From: Dehalococcoidia bacterium
GTDB lineage: Bacteria > Chloroflexota > Dehalococcoidia > Lucifugimonadales > Lucifugimonadaceae
Direction: 5' to 3'
NCBI GenBank assembly: GCA_009693115.1
Contig: SHXW01000013.1
Location: 1-64,000, forward strand
DNA: 64,000 nucleotides
In this document: in pieces, positions 1 to 8,733 of the stretch
Numbering within the stretch: position 1 is the stretch's first letter
How the letters are laid out: every line of letters starts with the position of its first letter
Program-made: the position numbers and the translations under genes
Notes under the pieces: generated by a model
What the model saw: the letters and a program-made list of their open reading frames with translations, nothing else
Databases searched by the model: none
Told to the model about the DNA's origin: nothing

Positions 1-559
1 TACGATGGGCCTCATCGCCGGATACTTCGGCGGGCAGGTAGACGAGGTCATCATGCGCATCGTGGACATCTGGGCCGCGCTGCCGTACATCATGGTGGCT
101 CTGGTCATGGTGGTGGTGCTGGGCCAGAAGTTCTGGGTGCTGATACTGCTGCTCGCGTTGCTGTCGTGGCCAGGCGCAGTACGTCTGGTGCGAGCGGAAA
201 CGTTGTCGCTGAAAACGCGCGACTTTGTGGCTCAGGCGCGTGTCGCTGGCGCATCCAACATAAGGATCATGGTGCGGCACATACTGCCGAGCGTGCTAAA
301 CCTCGTCGTTGTCTCCGCTACGCTTTCAATGGGCAGCATCATCCTCACAGAGGCGACCCTGAGCTTCCTTGGCGCGGGCATACCACCGCCAAACCCGTCC
401 TGGGGGGCGATGATCTCCGAGGGCCGTCGTTATCTGAACGATGCATGGTGGGTGTCAACGATCCCCGGGCTCTGCATTTTCCTCGTTGTGATGGCTGGGA
501 ATTTCTTTGGTGACTGGCTGAGGGATCACTTGGATCCGAGGCTCAGGCAGCTACGCTAG
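1..559 (+). CDS. Dipeptide/oligopeptide ABC transporter permease, DppC type (5' end outside window)
   Basis: This is the C-terminal part of an inner-membrane permease of the DppC/OppC family, which forms half of the import channel of a peptide ABC transporter. The frame is open to the left edge, so the start lies upstream. About 185 residues are visible, with four or so hydrophobic segments and the family's cytoplasmic EAA-type loop (ARVAGASNIRIMVRHILPSV), which contacts the ATPase. The ending DWLRDHLDPRLRQLR is nearly identical to the ends of the two dppC genes further on. No partner genes are visible on this side, so the substrate is unknown. Confidence 0.9.
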   Translation, partial: TMGLIAGYFGGQVDEVIMRIVDIWAALPYIMVALVMVVVLGQKFWVLILLLALLSWPGAVRLVRAETLSLKTRDFVAQARVAGASNIRIMVRHILPSVLNLVVVSATLSMGSIILTEATLSFLGAGIPPPNPSWGAMISEGRRYLNDAWWVSTIPGLCIFLVVMAGNFFGDWLRDHLDPRLRQLR

Positions 560-969
560 CGGATGCGTGTCCTCCTGCAGCCTAAAAGCGGACTCACCGT
601 TCGATTCAGGCCAGTGGTTTGCATACTGAGTGCGGATCCGTACGCCCCATAGAGATCCCCGCCATCATTAACACCTACGAAATTAGGGACACGCCGGGCT
701 AGCGAAGAACCGGATGCCGTAAATCTGACGCCGCCAGGCCGCTTTGAACGTCTCTCCCTTTGACCGGTACTCCATGGTCGGTGGCTAGAGTGAGGGGTTT
801 CAAAAGGCAGATCAAATCAAGGCCCCTGCTTCAAAGCCTCCCTGTCGCGAATACCTGTCCGCGCCCAAAGGGCTTCCGACTGGAAGGGAAGATTTTCCCG
901 CCAGTAGAGTCAATCACACGATCGCCATGAACACCTCTCCCCTCCGCTGCTTTCCGCTAACCTGATCCG
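560..969. other. Intergenic region, 410 bases, nothing recognised
   Basis: This lies between the end of the permease gene and the GTG start of glcE. No convincing open frame, RNA gene or strong hairpin is visible. The promoter of the glcE-glcF-ald group is expected here but no clear -35/-10 pair stands out. Confidence 0.5.
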
Positions 970-2259
970 GTGCCAGAAGCAATCGCCACATCAAATCAGG
1001 CTTACACCGTGGACGGCCTTACGCCTCATGCCGTCCTGCGGCCTGCGTCAGTCGAAGAACTGTCCTCTGTGTTGAAGACGCTCCACGCCGCTGACCAGAC
1101 GGCTATCCCATGGGGGGGCGGCACGCGAATGAGCGTAGGCAACGTGCCGGAGCGGTACGACGCCGCCCTCGACATCACGGGCCTTGTTGGAAACGTGGTT
1201 CACGAGCCGGGCGACATGACAGTGGTCGCCGATGCGGGCGTCCGAGTGGCGGATCTTAGCGCGTTGCTGGCTAACGCCAACCAGCGGCTCCCGTTCGATG
1301 TCCCTCAACCCGCAAAGGCCACCATTGGCGGCTCCGTCGCATCAAACGCCGCAGGATTCATGCGCAGCTCCTCCGGAGGCATCAGGGACTGGGTGATCGG
1401 AATGAAGGTGGTGCTGGCCGACGGGACGGTGACGAAGAGCGGTGGCAGAGTCGTCAAGAACGTACAGGGCTATGACATGCACCGCCTGCACACGGGCGCG
1501 TTCGGGACGCTGGGTGTGATCGCAGAGGTTGCGTTCAAGTTGACGCCGATACCTGCGAAGACCATGACAATCGCGGCAGGGTTCGATGCGCTCGGTCCTG
1601 CCGCGCTGACGGTGACGGCGTTGTTTAACGCACCATTCACACCTGAGGCCATGTCGCTGTTTTACGGCGAGGGCGCGGCGAAGGCGGCGGGGACGCGCAT
1701 ACCGAAGGGATTGGCCGGGCCTTGTCGGATCTTGCTACTGACAAGGGTGGCAGGAGGCGAGGCGGCTGTTATCAGGCAGGCCAATGAAACTATCAAGGCC
1801 GCGCGTGCAGAAGGCGCGTCGGCAATCGAATCTATTGAAGTTGCAGACGCCGACTCGCTCTGGCGGACAGCAGACACGAGCCCGGCCGGCGTCACGGTGT
1901 CGGCCCGCTCGACGTTGAGGCCGGGCAACGCGTTGAAAACGCTTATGGATCTGGACATCGCCCTTTCGAGCTGGCCGTCGCTCGTGTTGACGGCCCGCGT
2001 AGATTGCGGCTTCGGCACGCTGGTCACAAACTGGTGGGGGCGCAGCAATGAGGATGCACGTGAGGCTGTGGAAGCGAGCGTCCATGCGGCCCGGCGCAAT
2101 GGGGGAGCGACCGTGATAGAGATGTCTCCATCGGGCATCAAGCGTGGCATGGATGTGTTCGGAGAAGTTGGGTCAGCATTGTCGGTCATGCGCCGAATGA
2201 AGGAGCAGTATGACCCGGCGCGGATCTTGAACCCGGGCCGGTTTGCCGGCGGCATTTAG
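970..2259 (+). CDS. glcE: Glycolate oxidase FAD-binding subunit GlcE-like
   Basis: This is an FAD-dependent subunit of the glycolate (or other 2-hydroxy acid) dehydrogenase complex that oxidises glycolate to glyoxylate. The 429-residue protein has an N-terminal PCMH-type FAD domain: WGGGTRM at 48-54, TIGGSVASNAAG at 118-129, and the NVQGYDMHRLHTGAFG region at 164-179. The C-terminus ends in the typical DPARILNPGRF. It starts with GTG. glcF follows 77 bases later on the same strand. A GlcD subunit, the usual third partner, is not adjacent. The exact hydroxy-acid substrate is inferred from the pairing with glcF. Confidence 0.9.
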   Translation: MPEAIATSNQAYTVDGLTPHAVLRPASVEELSSVLKTLHAADQTAIPWGGGTRMSVGNVPERYDAALDITGLVGNVVHEPGDMTVVADAGVRVADLSALLANANQRLPFDVPQPAKATIGGSVASNAAGFMRSSSGGIRDWVIGMKVVLADGTVTKSGGRVVKNVQGYDMHRLHTGAFGTLGVIAEVAFKLTPIPAKTMTIAAGFDALGPAALTVTALFNAPFTPEAMSLFYGEGAAKAAGTRIPKGLAGPCRILLLTRVAGGEAAVIRQANETIKAARAEGASAIESIEVADADSLWRTADTSPAGVTVSARSTLRPGNALKTLMDLDIALSSWPSLVLTARVDCGFGTLVTNWWGRSNEDAREAVEASVHAARRNGGATVIEMSPSGIKRGMDVFGEVGSALSVMRRMKEQYDPARILNPGRFAGGI

Positions 2260-2276
2260 TTATTGGGCAGACCGCA

Positions 2277-2327
2277 ATCCCCTCTCCCTGGCATGCCCGG
2301 TTGGCGCGATGGGGAGAGAGAGGGGAT
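2277..2327 (+). terminator. Intercistronic hairpin between glcE and glcF
   Basis: An inverted repeat with 12 of 13 bases paired (arms 2277-2289 and 2315-2327) and a GC-rich loop. It has no T-tract, so it may be an attenuating or mRNA-stabilising hairpin, or one of the CCCTCTCC-type palindromes seen elsewhere in the window. Confidence 0.35.
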
Positions 2328-2336
2328 GGATGAGTT

Positions 2337-3827
2337 TTGCATCTCCAACTCAATCGACAACCTCTGGAACATTCCACAGTGACAATCCAATCTAAAAGTA
2401 CTCGGACCGCTGAGGGACACGTCGCTCCTCCGGGAACCTTCGCTGGCTTCCGCACAAAGGACGCGCCACAGGACGAGGACCTGTACAAGTGCGTCCACTG
2501 CGGGTTCTGCCTGAGCGCGTGCCCCACGTATCTGGAGACAGGGCTGGAGGCGGAGTCACCGCGCGGCCGCATCGCGCTGATGAAGGCGGTGCGCGAGGGC
2601 AGGCTGGAAATTACAAAGCAGGTGCTCGGCCATTGGGACATGTGCCTCCAGTGCCGGGCGTGCGAGGTGGCGTGCCCATCGGGCGTTCCGTACGGCCGGC
2701 TCATGGAGGGCACAAGGGCCGAGGTCGCCGCGCACATCAAGCGGCCTCTCACGGAGCGTATGGGACGCGCTGTCGGCTACCGGGGTGTGCTGGCGAACCC
2801 GGGCCAGTTGCGAATGGCGGGACGGGCAGTCAGGTTGTACCAGCGCACGCCGTTGCGGGTGATCGCTCGGGGCACGGGCCTGCTGAAGATATTGCCGGGC
2901 GGTCTCGATCATCTTGATCGCACGATGCCGCATATCGGCAACAAGTTTTTCGTCGCCGACGGCCGCGTCATCCCGGCTATCGGCGCGAGGCGCGCTCGCG
3001 TGGCGATGCTCGCAGGATGCGTGATGACCCTGATGCACTCCCCCGCCCTTGAGGCAGCCACGCGCGTGCTGGCGCGCAACGGCGTCGAGGTCGTGCTGAC
3101 CGCGGGCCAGGGATGCTGCGGAGCGCTGAACACCCACGCCGGCGAAAGGGAGTCAGCGCGGGAGATGGCCCGGCGCAACATAGACTCGTTCCTTGCGGCG
3201 AGTCCGGACGCGATCATCGTGGCTTCGGCGGGGTGCGGGTCTACGATGAAGGAATACGGCGACCTACTGCACTCGGACACCGGATACGGGGAAAAAGCGG
3301 AAAAGGCGTCGAAGCTGACGCGGGACATACATGAGTTCCTGGCGTCACTGCCTCTCATACCTCCGAGGGCCGGGGCGTCCTTCGAGAGCATTAAGAAGGC
3401 CGGCACCCCTGCCACCGCGCCGCTCCGCGTCACTTATCAGGACGCCTGCCACCTAGTGAGCGCGCAGCGGATCAAAAACGCGCCCCGGGATCTGCTGCGT
3501 GCAATACCGGGGGTCGAACTCGTGGAGATGCCCGAGTCGGCCATCTGCTGCGGGTCAGCGGGTACGTATTCGATCACACAGAAGGAAATGTCGCAGCGAC
3601 TGGGACGGCGCAAGGCCCAGAACGTCCTATCAGTGCAGCCTGACGTGGTGGCGACAGGCAACCCCGGTTGCGCGCTGCAACTTGAGAACTACCTGCGTGA
3701 CCTGACCGCGAAGGACAAGACGGCTCGCAAGCCGCAGGTGCGCTACGTTGTCGAATTGCTTGACGAGGCTTATCTCTCAGAGGAAGAGACGCTGTACGCT
3801 CAGCAGGCCGGAGGGCAGGACCAGTGA
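2337..3827 (+). CDS. glcF: Glycolate oxidase iron-sulfur subunit GlcF-like
   Basis: This is the electron-transfer subunit of the glycolate oxidase complex. Two ferredoxin-type 4Fe-4S motifs are visible, CVHCGFCLSACP (52-63) and CLQCRACEVACP (103-114). Two cysteine-rich CCG domains of the GlcF/HdrD type follow, carrying GCCGALN and CCGSAGTYS. The longest frame starts with TTG at 2337. A GTG at 2379 (residue 15) is an equally reasonable start, because the first 14 residues are not conserved-looking. The stop overlaps the GTG of alanine dehydrogenase (GTGA), so the two are translationally coupled. Confidence 0.92.
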   Translation: MHLQLNRQPLEHSTVTIQSKSTRTAEGHVAPPGTFAGFRTKDAPQDEDLYKCVHCGFCLSACPTYLETGLEAESPRGRIALMKAVREGRLEITKQVLGHWDMCLQCRACEVACPSGVPYGRLMEGTRAEVAAHIKRPLTERMGRAVGYRGVLANPGQLRMAGRAVRLYQRTPLRVIARGTGLLKILPGGLDHLDRTMPHIGNKFFVADGRVIPAIGARRARVAMLAGCVMTLMHSPALEAATRVLARNGVEVVLTAGQGCCGALNTHAGERESAREMARRNIDSFLAASPDAIIVASAGCGSTMKEYGDLLHSDTGYGEKAEKASKLTRDIHEFLASLPLIPPRAGASFESIKKAGTPATAPLRVTYQDACHLVSAQRIKNAPRDLLRAIPGVELVEMPESAICCGSAGTYSITQKEMSQRLGRRKAQNVLSVQPDVVATGNPGCALQLENYLRDLTAKDKTARKPQVRYVVELLDEAYLSEEETLYAQQAGGQDQ

Positions 3828-4942
3828 TCATCGGGTTACCAAAGGAGACCAAGGACAACGAGTACCGTGTGGCCATGACACCCGCGGGCGTGGGCCAGCT
3901 GACCGCAGCAGGCCACAAGATAATCGTGCAGGCCGGAGCAGGTGAAGGCAGCGGGATCTCGGACGGTGCGTACAGGGCGGCTGGCGCGGTACTAGCCTCC
4001 AGCCCGGAAGAGGTCTGGTCGCAGGCCGAACTGATCGTCAAGGTCAAGGAACCAATCCAGAGCGAGTGCCGCTTCCTGCGCCCGGGCCTGACGGTATTCA
4101 CATACCTCCATCTGGCCGGCGTACCCGGCCTGGCCGGGCAAATGGTCAAGTCAGGCGCAACGGCAATTGCATATGAAACGGTTGAACTGGCGAATGGGAC
4201 GTTCCCGCTGCTCGCCCCCATGAGCGAGATCGCCGGGAGGCTTGCAATACTTGCAGGCGCTCACTACCTCCAGCGCGCGGCAGGTGGGCCGGGCAAGCTG
4301 ATCGGAGGCATACCGGGGGTGCCCGCCGCGAAGGTAGCCATCATAGGCGCAGGGGTCGTGGGCCATAACGCAGCGAGGCTCGCCATGGCCTGCGGGGCCA
4401 GCGTGACCCTCCTAGACCGGAACACGGAGAAACTCCGTCAATTTGTCGCTTACGGCTACCCAGGTAGCGAACAGACGCTGGCCGCCACGACTGCCGCGAT
4501 GGCCGATGCGGTGGCTTCCGCTGACCTTGTGATCGGCGCAGTCTACGTCGGCGGCATGAAGGCGGCCCATGTAGTCACGCGGGAGATGGTGCGCGCCATG
4601 AAGCCACGCTCGGTGATCGTGGACGTCTCCATAGACCAGGGCGGCTGCGTTGAAACCTCACACCCGACGACCTACAGCGATCCTGTCTTCACCGAGGAAG
4701 GCGTTGTCCACTACTGCGTGGCCAACATGCCCGGCGCTGTCCCGCAGACTGCCACCCTGGCACTGACCAATGCCACACTGCCCTACGTTGCCGCGATAGC
4801 GTCGAAAGGCGTGGCGGCGGCGGCAAGGGACGACTCATCCCTGGCAAGTGGCGTGAACGTATACCGCGGGACGCTTGTGAGCGAGGCTGTCGGCAGGTCA
4901 GTCGGCATTACAGCGACGCCGCTGGCGCTAGCCATGAACTAG
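3824..4942 (+). CDS. ald: Alanine dehydrogenase
   Basis: This is an NAD-dependent alanine dehydrogenase (pyruvate + ammonia to L-alanine). The length of 372 residues is normal for the family. The residues used by characterised enzymes are present: R15, K75 in KVKEP, H96 in TYLHLAG and D271 in VSIDQGG. The Rossmann motif GAGVVGHNA is at 175-183. The GTG start overlaps the glcF stop by four bases, so it is co-translated with the glycolate oxidase genes. Some alanine dehydrogenases also aminate glyoxylate to glycine, which would fit this position. Confidence 0.95.
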   Translation: MIIGLPKETKDNEYRVAMTPAGVGQLTAAGHKIIVQAGAGEGSGISDGAYRAAGAVLASSPEEVWSQAELIVKVKEPIQSECRFLRPGLTVFTYLHLAGVPGLAGQMVKSGATAIAYETVELANGTFPLLAPMSEIAGRLAILAGAHYLQRAAGGPGKLIGGIPGVPAAKVAIIGAGVVGHNAARLAMACGASVTLLDRNTEKLRQFVAYGYPGSEQTLAATTAAMADAVASADLVIGAVYVGGMKAAHVVTREMVRAMKPRSVIVDVSIDQGGCVETSHPTTYSDPVFTEEGVVHYCVANMPGAVPQTATLALTNATLPYVAAIASKGVAAAARDDSSLASGVNVYRGTLVSEAVGRSVGITATPLALAMN

Positions 4943-5066
4943 GCCAGAGCGGCTATAATCCGGCGCAATTTGAACACGGGCAGGCATCGGTGGCGAGGCG
5001 CCTATTGCCGGAATATGCCTTCACCCCGGCTCTATCCCGAGGGTGGCGAACTTTCAGGAGGTTCAG

Positions 5067-5861
5067 ATGGAACTCGGACTTGCAGGCAAGGTAGCGATCA
5101 TCACGGGCGGCTCGGACGGGATCGGCAGGGCCGCAGCGCTCTCGATGGCAAAGGAGGGCGCAAAGGTCGCCATCTGCGCCCGCACGGCATCGAAACTGGA
5201 AGAGGCTGTGGCCGACATCCGCGCCCTGTCAAAGAACGCTGATGTGATGGCAATCCCAACGGACGTGCGCGACGAGGCTCAGGTGAAGCGAATGGTGGAC
5301 GAGGTAGTGAAGCGCTGGGGCCGCGTTGACGTGCTCGTGAACAACGCCGGGACATCAGCGGCCAAGAAATTCGAGGACTTGACGGATGAGGTCTTCGGCG
5401 AGGACTTTCAACTGAAGGTGTACGGCGCCATGTACTGCATCCGCGCCGTTTTGCCTCACCTCAAAAAGGCGAAGGGCGGCTCGATCATCAATGTGACGAC
5501 GCCAGGCGGAAAGGCCTCAGGCCCGGCATCGAACCCGACCTCGATGGCGCGGGCGGCAGGCATATCGATGACGAAGTCGCTGTCAAAGGAGTTCGCGGCG
5601 GAGAACATCCGGGTGAACACTGTCTGCATCGGCCTGATCAAGAGCGGCCAGCACAGGACGCGCTGGGAGGCCCGCCACAAACAGGACCCGTCGTTCACGC
5701 TGGATAAGCACTGGGCCGAGTTGGGCAAGACTGTGCCGTTGGGACGCGTGGGCGAATCCGAAGAGGCAGGCGACGTCATCGCCTTCTTGGCGTCAGACCG
5801 GGCGGCCTACGTGACCGGCACCGCGGTGAACATAGACGGCGGCGTTAGCCCGGTGGTGTAA
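5067..5861 (+). CDS. Short-chain dehydrogenase/reductase family protein with a non-canonical active site
   Basis: A classical-length SDR of 264 residues. The ATG at 5067 is chosen because a perfect AGGAGG (5056-5061) lies five bases upstream; an in-frame GTG at 5043 lacks this. The cofactor motif TGGSDGIGRA and the NNAGTSA motif are intact. The catalytic YxxxK is replaced: where Tyr and Lys are expected the sequence reads TSMAR, and the catalytic Ser position appears to be Thr (NVTTPGG). The C-terminal VNIDGG ending is typical. It probably binds NAD(P), but classical proton relay is doubtful. The substrate is unknown. Confidence 0.85.
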   Translation: MELGLAGKVAIITGGSDGIGRAAALSMAKEGAKVAICARTASKLEEAVADIRALSKNADVMAIPTDVRDEAQVKRMVDEVVKRWGRVDVLVNNAGTSAAKKFEDLTDEVFGEDFQLKVYGAMYCIRAVLPHLKKAKGGSIINVTTPGGKASGPASNPTSMARAAGISMTKSLSKEFAAENIRVNTVCIGLIKSGQHRTRWEARHKQDPSFTLDKHWAELGKTVPLGRVGESEEAGDVIAFLASDRAAYVTGTAVNIDGGVSPVV

Positions 5862-5929
5862 GGCGAGCAAGTCGCTGTCTTCCTGCTTCAGCCCACTGGG
5901 CATGCTGAGAACCGGAACCACTTGGTCTA

Positions 5930-5974
5930 CATCCAATCCACCCGCTCCAACTGATAGAGCGAGTGGATTGGATG
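5930..5974. terminator. Hairpin between convergent genes
   Basis: An 18-base stem with one mismatch (arms 5930-5947 and 5957-5974) and a 9-base loop lies between the convergent SDR and M20 genes, seven bases beyond the M20 stop. It likely serves as a bidirectional terminator. There is no clear T-run on either side. Confidence 0.55.
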
Positions 5975-5980
5975 GCGCAG

Positions 5981-7219
5981 CTATTGCAGATAATCCAGAG
6001 CGGCCCTGACAAAAATCTCCGTGCCGGTAGGGAGGCAGGACTCCTCGAAGTCGAAGCGGGCGTTGTGATGCGGCGCTGCGTTTGGCTTGCCCGCGCCCAG
6101 CAGGAAATAACAGCCGGGCACGCGGTTCAGGAACTCGGCCATGTCGTCACCCACGCTGACTGGCTCATGCTCGCCGACGTTCTCCTCACCGACTACTGCC
6201 GCGGCATGTTGTGCCACCCACATCGCCACTTCCGGGTTATTGATGACGGGCGGCGAGCCGTAGAGGTGGTCGAACTTCGCCTCGCAGCGCAGGCCCGAGG
6301 CAATACCCTGCGCGATGCGGGGCACTGCCTCGAAGATCCGCTGCCGGATCTCTGGTTTGTACGCGCGGATGGTCCCTTCTAGCGTCACGTTGTCAGCGAT
6401 GACGTTGGGCGCAGAGCCGCCGTGGACCTGGCCGAACGTGACGACGCCCATCTCATTCGGCGGGACTTCACGGCTGATGACGGTCTGCACTGCGGACATG
6501 ACGTGCGCCGAGGCGACGACCGGGTCCACAGACAGGTGCGGCAGCGCGCCATGGCCACCCTTGCCTGTGATGGTGAGCCTGAAGGCATCTGCGCTGGCAA
6601 AGACCGTGCCGCGGTTGACAAAGACCTTACCCGCAGGCATCTGGTTCCACAGGTGCAGGCCGATCACCCGGTCAGGCTGGTGTTTCTTAAGCAGGCCATC
6701 GTCGAACATGGCGAGCGCGCCCTGGACTACCTCCTCGGCTGGCTGGAAGGCAAAGACGATGCGGCCCTTGATGTGGGACTTGAGCTTCGCAAGGGTCTCC
6801 GCCGCGCCGAGGGCCATTGTTATGTGGCCGTCGTGGCCGCAGGCGTGCATCGTGCCGAGGGATGAGGCAAAGGGCAGGCCGGTGAGTTCATGGATCGGCA
6901 GGCCGTCGATATCGGCCCGGACCAAGAGCGTGGGGCCGTTGGGCGAATCGTCGGGAGCGTGCCCGCCCTGAGCCTGCTTGTTCCGAGTCCAGGCTCGCCC
7001 GGGGTGGGGAGCCGCGCCTTCAAGGACGGCCACAACGCCCGTCCTGCCCACACCCTCCTCTACCTTCAAACCAGCCGCCCGCAGCCGCTGGGCGATGAGG
7101 GCCGCGGTCTTCGTCTCCTGAAACGCCAGTTCGGGCATGGCATGGAGCCTGCGGCGCAGCGTGATGAGGTCGTTTTGCTTGTTTGCGATCTCGGTCCTGA
7201 TCAACTCGTCAATTTGCAT
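5981..7219 (-). CDS. M20 family amidohydrolase (hippurate/N-acyl amino acid hydrolase type)
   Basis: A di-zinc aminoacylase/amidohydrolase of about 412 residues, likely cleaving N-acyl amino acids in the cytoplasm. Visible motifs are RRRLHAMPELAF near the N-terminus, LLVRADIDGLPI, the metal-binding HACGHDGH, and the dimerisation-domain GKGGHGALPH. The frame is open 29 codons further upstream (to 7306), but the start at ATG 7219 aligns with the family. A stretch of about 20 residues after VVAVLEGA (APHPGRAWTRNKQAQ region) is longer than usual. It appears to be monocistronic and ends at the convergent hairpin 5930-5974. Confidence 0.9.
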   Translation of the reverse strand: MQIDELIRTEIANKQNDLITLRRRLHAMPELAFQETKTAALIAQRLRAAGLKVEEGVGRTGVVAVLEGAAPHPGRAWTRNKQAQGGHAPDDSPNGPTLLVRADIDGLPIHELTGLPFASSLGTMHACGHDGHITMALGAAETLAKLKSHIKGRIVFAFQPAEEVVQGALAMFDDGLLKKHQPDRVIGLHLWNQMPAGKVFVNRGTVFASADAFRLTITGKGGHGALPHLSVDPVVASAHVMSAVQTVISREVPPNEMGVVTFGQVHGGSAPNVIADNVTLEGTIRAYKPEIRQRIFEAVPRIAQGIASGLRCEAKFDHLYGSPPVINNPEVAMWVAQHAAAVVGEENVGEHEPVSVGDDMAEFLNRVPGCYFLLGAGKPNAAPHHNARFDFEESCLPTGTEIFVRAALDYLQ

Positions 7220-7350
7220 GGATTTCCCCATGTAGTGCGGTGGCATGGAAGGTCCGGCGAGTCTAGAGCCGGGCAGAGCGGCCGATTTCGAGGATGCTAG
7301 TTGCAACCATTACGGAATTTGGTGTGACAAATGGGAGCGGTTCGAAATTG

Positions 7351-7380
7351 TTTCGAGATTGTCATGCTGAGTGCAGAAGC
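7351..7380 (+). repeat. Interspersed mini-repeat copy (GTCATNCTGA type)
   Basis: A short element, GTCATGCTGAGTGCAGAAGC, that resembles sequences at 33554-33590, 37801-37828 and 39814-39842. All four lie between genes. The copies are diverged, so the family assignment is tentative. Confidence 0.35.
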
Positions 7381-7494
7381 GGTTCCCTGGTCCGACCGCG
7401 CCTGACCGTGGACGAAGATCCCCTACTCTCTAAATTTCGCCAGTCGCACAAGACCCTTCTCTCCACTCGGGATGATCGGGGGAGTGTAATCGTG

Positions 7495-8646
7495 TCAAAT
7501 TCGAAAGCGACGCCAGTCGCTTTCGAATCGTTCCTTGGCGCGCATCCCGGAGACCGAGGGCCTGGTGAATTTGACGTCGGGCCTGCCGGGTGCCAGAAAG
7601 CGCCCACTGACCGAACCGGACTGGGTGCCAGAGTAGGCGAGGTAGCAGAGGCCTTCTCCCGGGAATGCAGGCGGAGGTTCTGTACCGAGGATCCGCGAGG
7701 CTATGACGCGGGCGGTGAGGTCTCCCTCGGTGGAGGCGAAGACCCCGGCCTTGGGGATCGGGCGGCCGGTGGCCATGGGGACCATGTTGAGGTCACCTAT
7801 GGCGAAGACACCCGCCATGGATGTTTCCAGCGTGGCTGGGTTGACGGGGACCCACGGCTTGCCCCCTGTAAGACTGGCTTCAACAGCGACGGACGCCGGC
7901 CTGTGGGCCGGGATGGTGATAACGATATCGGCGTCCATCGAGGAGCCATCGGTAAACGCGGCGGAGCGACCGTCTTTCGAGATTTCATTGACGGCAGCCT
8001 TCGGGTGGAATGAGATGCCGCGCTTCGCCATGGCGAGAGCAAGCTCTTCACAAGCGGACTGCCCTGCGACAGGCAGAGGCGCATCTTCAGGCGTATAGAC
8101 GTGGATATCAACGTCCTTGCTGGCGCCAGTGCGTTTGAAGTGCCAGCGCATGATCATGGCCGCTTCATAGGGCGCGGGCGGGCATTTGTATGGTGTGGAT
8201 GAGACTGCAATGACTATGCGGCCGCGCCGGAAGCGGCTGAGCCGGCGGCGCAATCGCCGGGCACCATCAATGTTGTAGAAGGAGTGGGCATCCCTCGAGC
8301 CTGGGACGGCGTCCCAGTTGTATTCCGCTCCCAGCCCGACTATGACGTAGTCGTACTCTAGGACGCCGCGCTCGGTGCGCACTGTCTTGCTGGCAAGGTC
8401 CAAATGTTTGATTTCACTTTGAATAAAGTTGACGCCCCGGTGGGCCAGGCGGCCAAGTGAGCGGCTGGTCTTTTCTGCCTCGCGCTCACCCACAATAAGG
8501 AGCGGCATCGCACCGCAGACGTAAGTGCGAGCGTTGCGGTCTATGAGTGTGACTTCATGCTCTACTGGAAGCAGGGAGCGGGCCGTGATCGCAGCCTTAG
8601 CACCCCCGAAGCCGCCTCCGAGTATCAGTATTTTCTTACCTGGCAA
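7495..8646 (-). CDS. NAD(P)/FAD-dependent oxidoreductase, sulfide:quinone reductase/FCSD-like
   Basis: A flavoprotein of 383 residues in the SQR/flavocytochrome c sulfide dehydrogenase/NDH-2 group. The FAD motif ILGGGFGGA is at the N-terminus. A cysteine lies in YKCPPAPYEAA, the position that forms the redox disulfide in FCSD/SQR proteins. The GVFAIGDLN motif lies near the C-terminus. The start is TTG with AGAGG seven bases upstream. A quinone- or sulfur-linked role is inferred from the cysteine; other redox-active cysteines typical of SQR are not obvious, so sulfide as substrate is uncertain. Confidence 0.8.
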   Translation of the reverse strand: MPGKKILILGGGFGGAKAAITARSLLPVEHEVTLIDRNARTYVCGAMPLLIVGEREAEKTSRSLGRLAHRGVNFIQSEIKHLDLASKTVRTERGVLEYDYVIVGLGAEYNWDAVPGSRDAHSFYNIDGARRLRRRLSRFRRGRIVIAVSSTPYKCPPAPYEAAMIMRWHFKRTGASKDVDIHVYTPEDAPLPVAGQSACEELALAMAKRGISFHPKAAVNEISKDGRSAAFTDGSSMDADIVITIPAHRPASVAVEASLTGGKPWVPVNPATLETSMAGVFAIGDLNMVPMATGRPIPKAGVFASTEGDLTARVIASRILGTEPPPAFPGEGLCYLAYSGTQSGSVSGRFLAPGRPDVKFTRPSVSGMRAKERFESDWRRFRI

Positions 8647-8733
8647 TGTATAACCTCTGCTGTGTGAATTCTCAGGGTCAGGCGCGGAAGATTATCTCAC
8701 TCTCACCCGTCTCGCACTGCGGGCCTGTGTAAG

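Noticed and set aside
5963-7300. Plus-strand open frames across the M20 gene
   Set aside because: These are shadows of the M20 coding sequence, which has the full set of metal-binding motifs.
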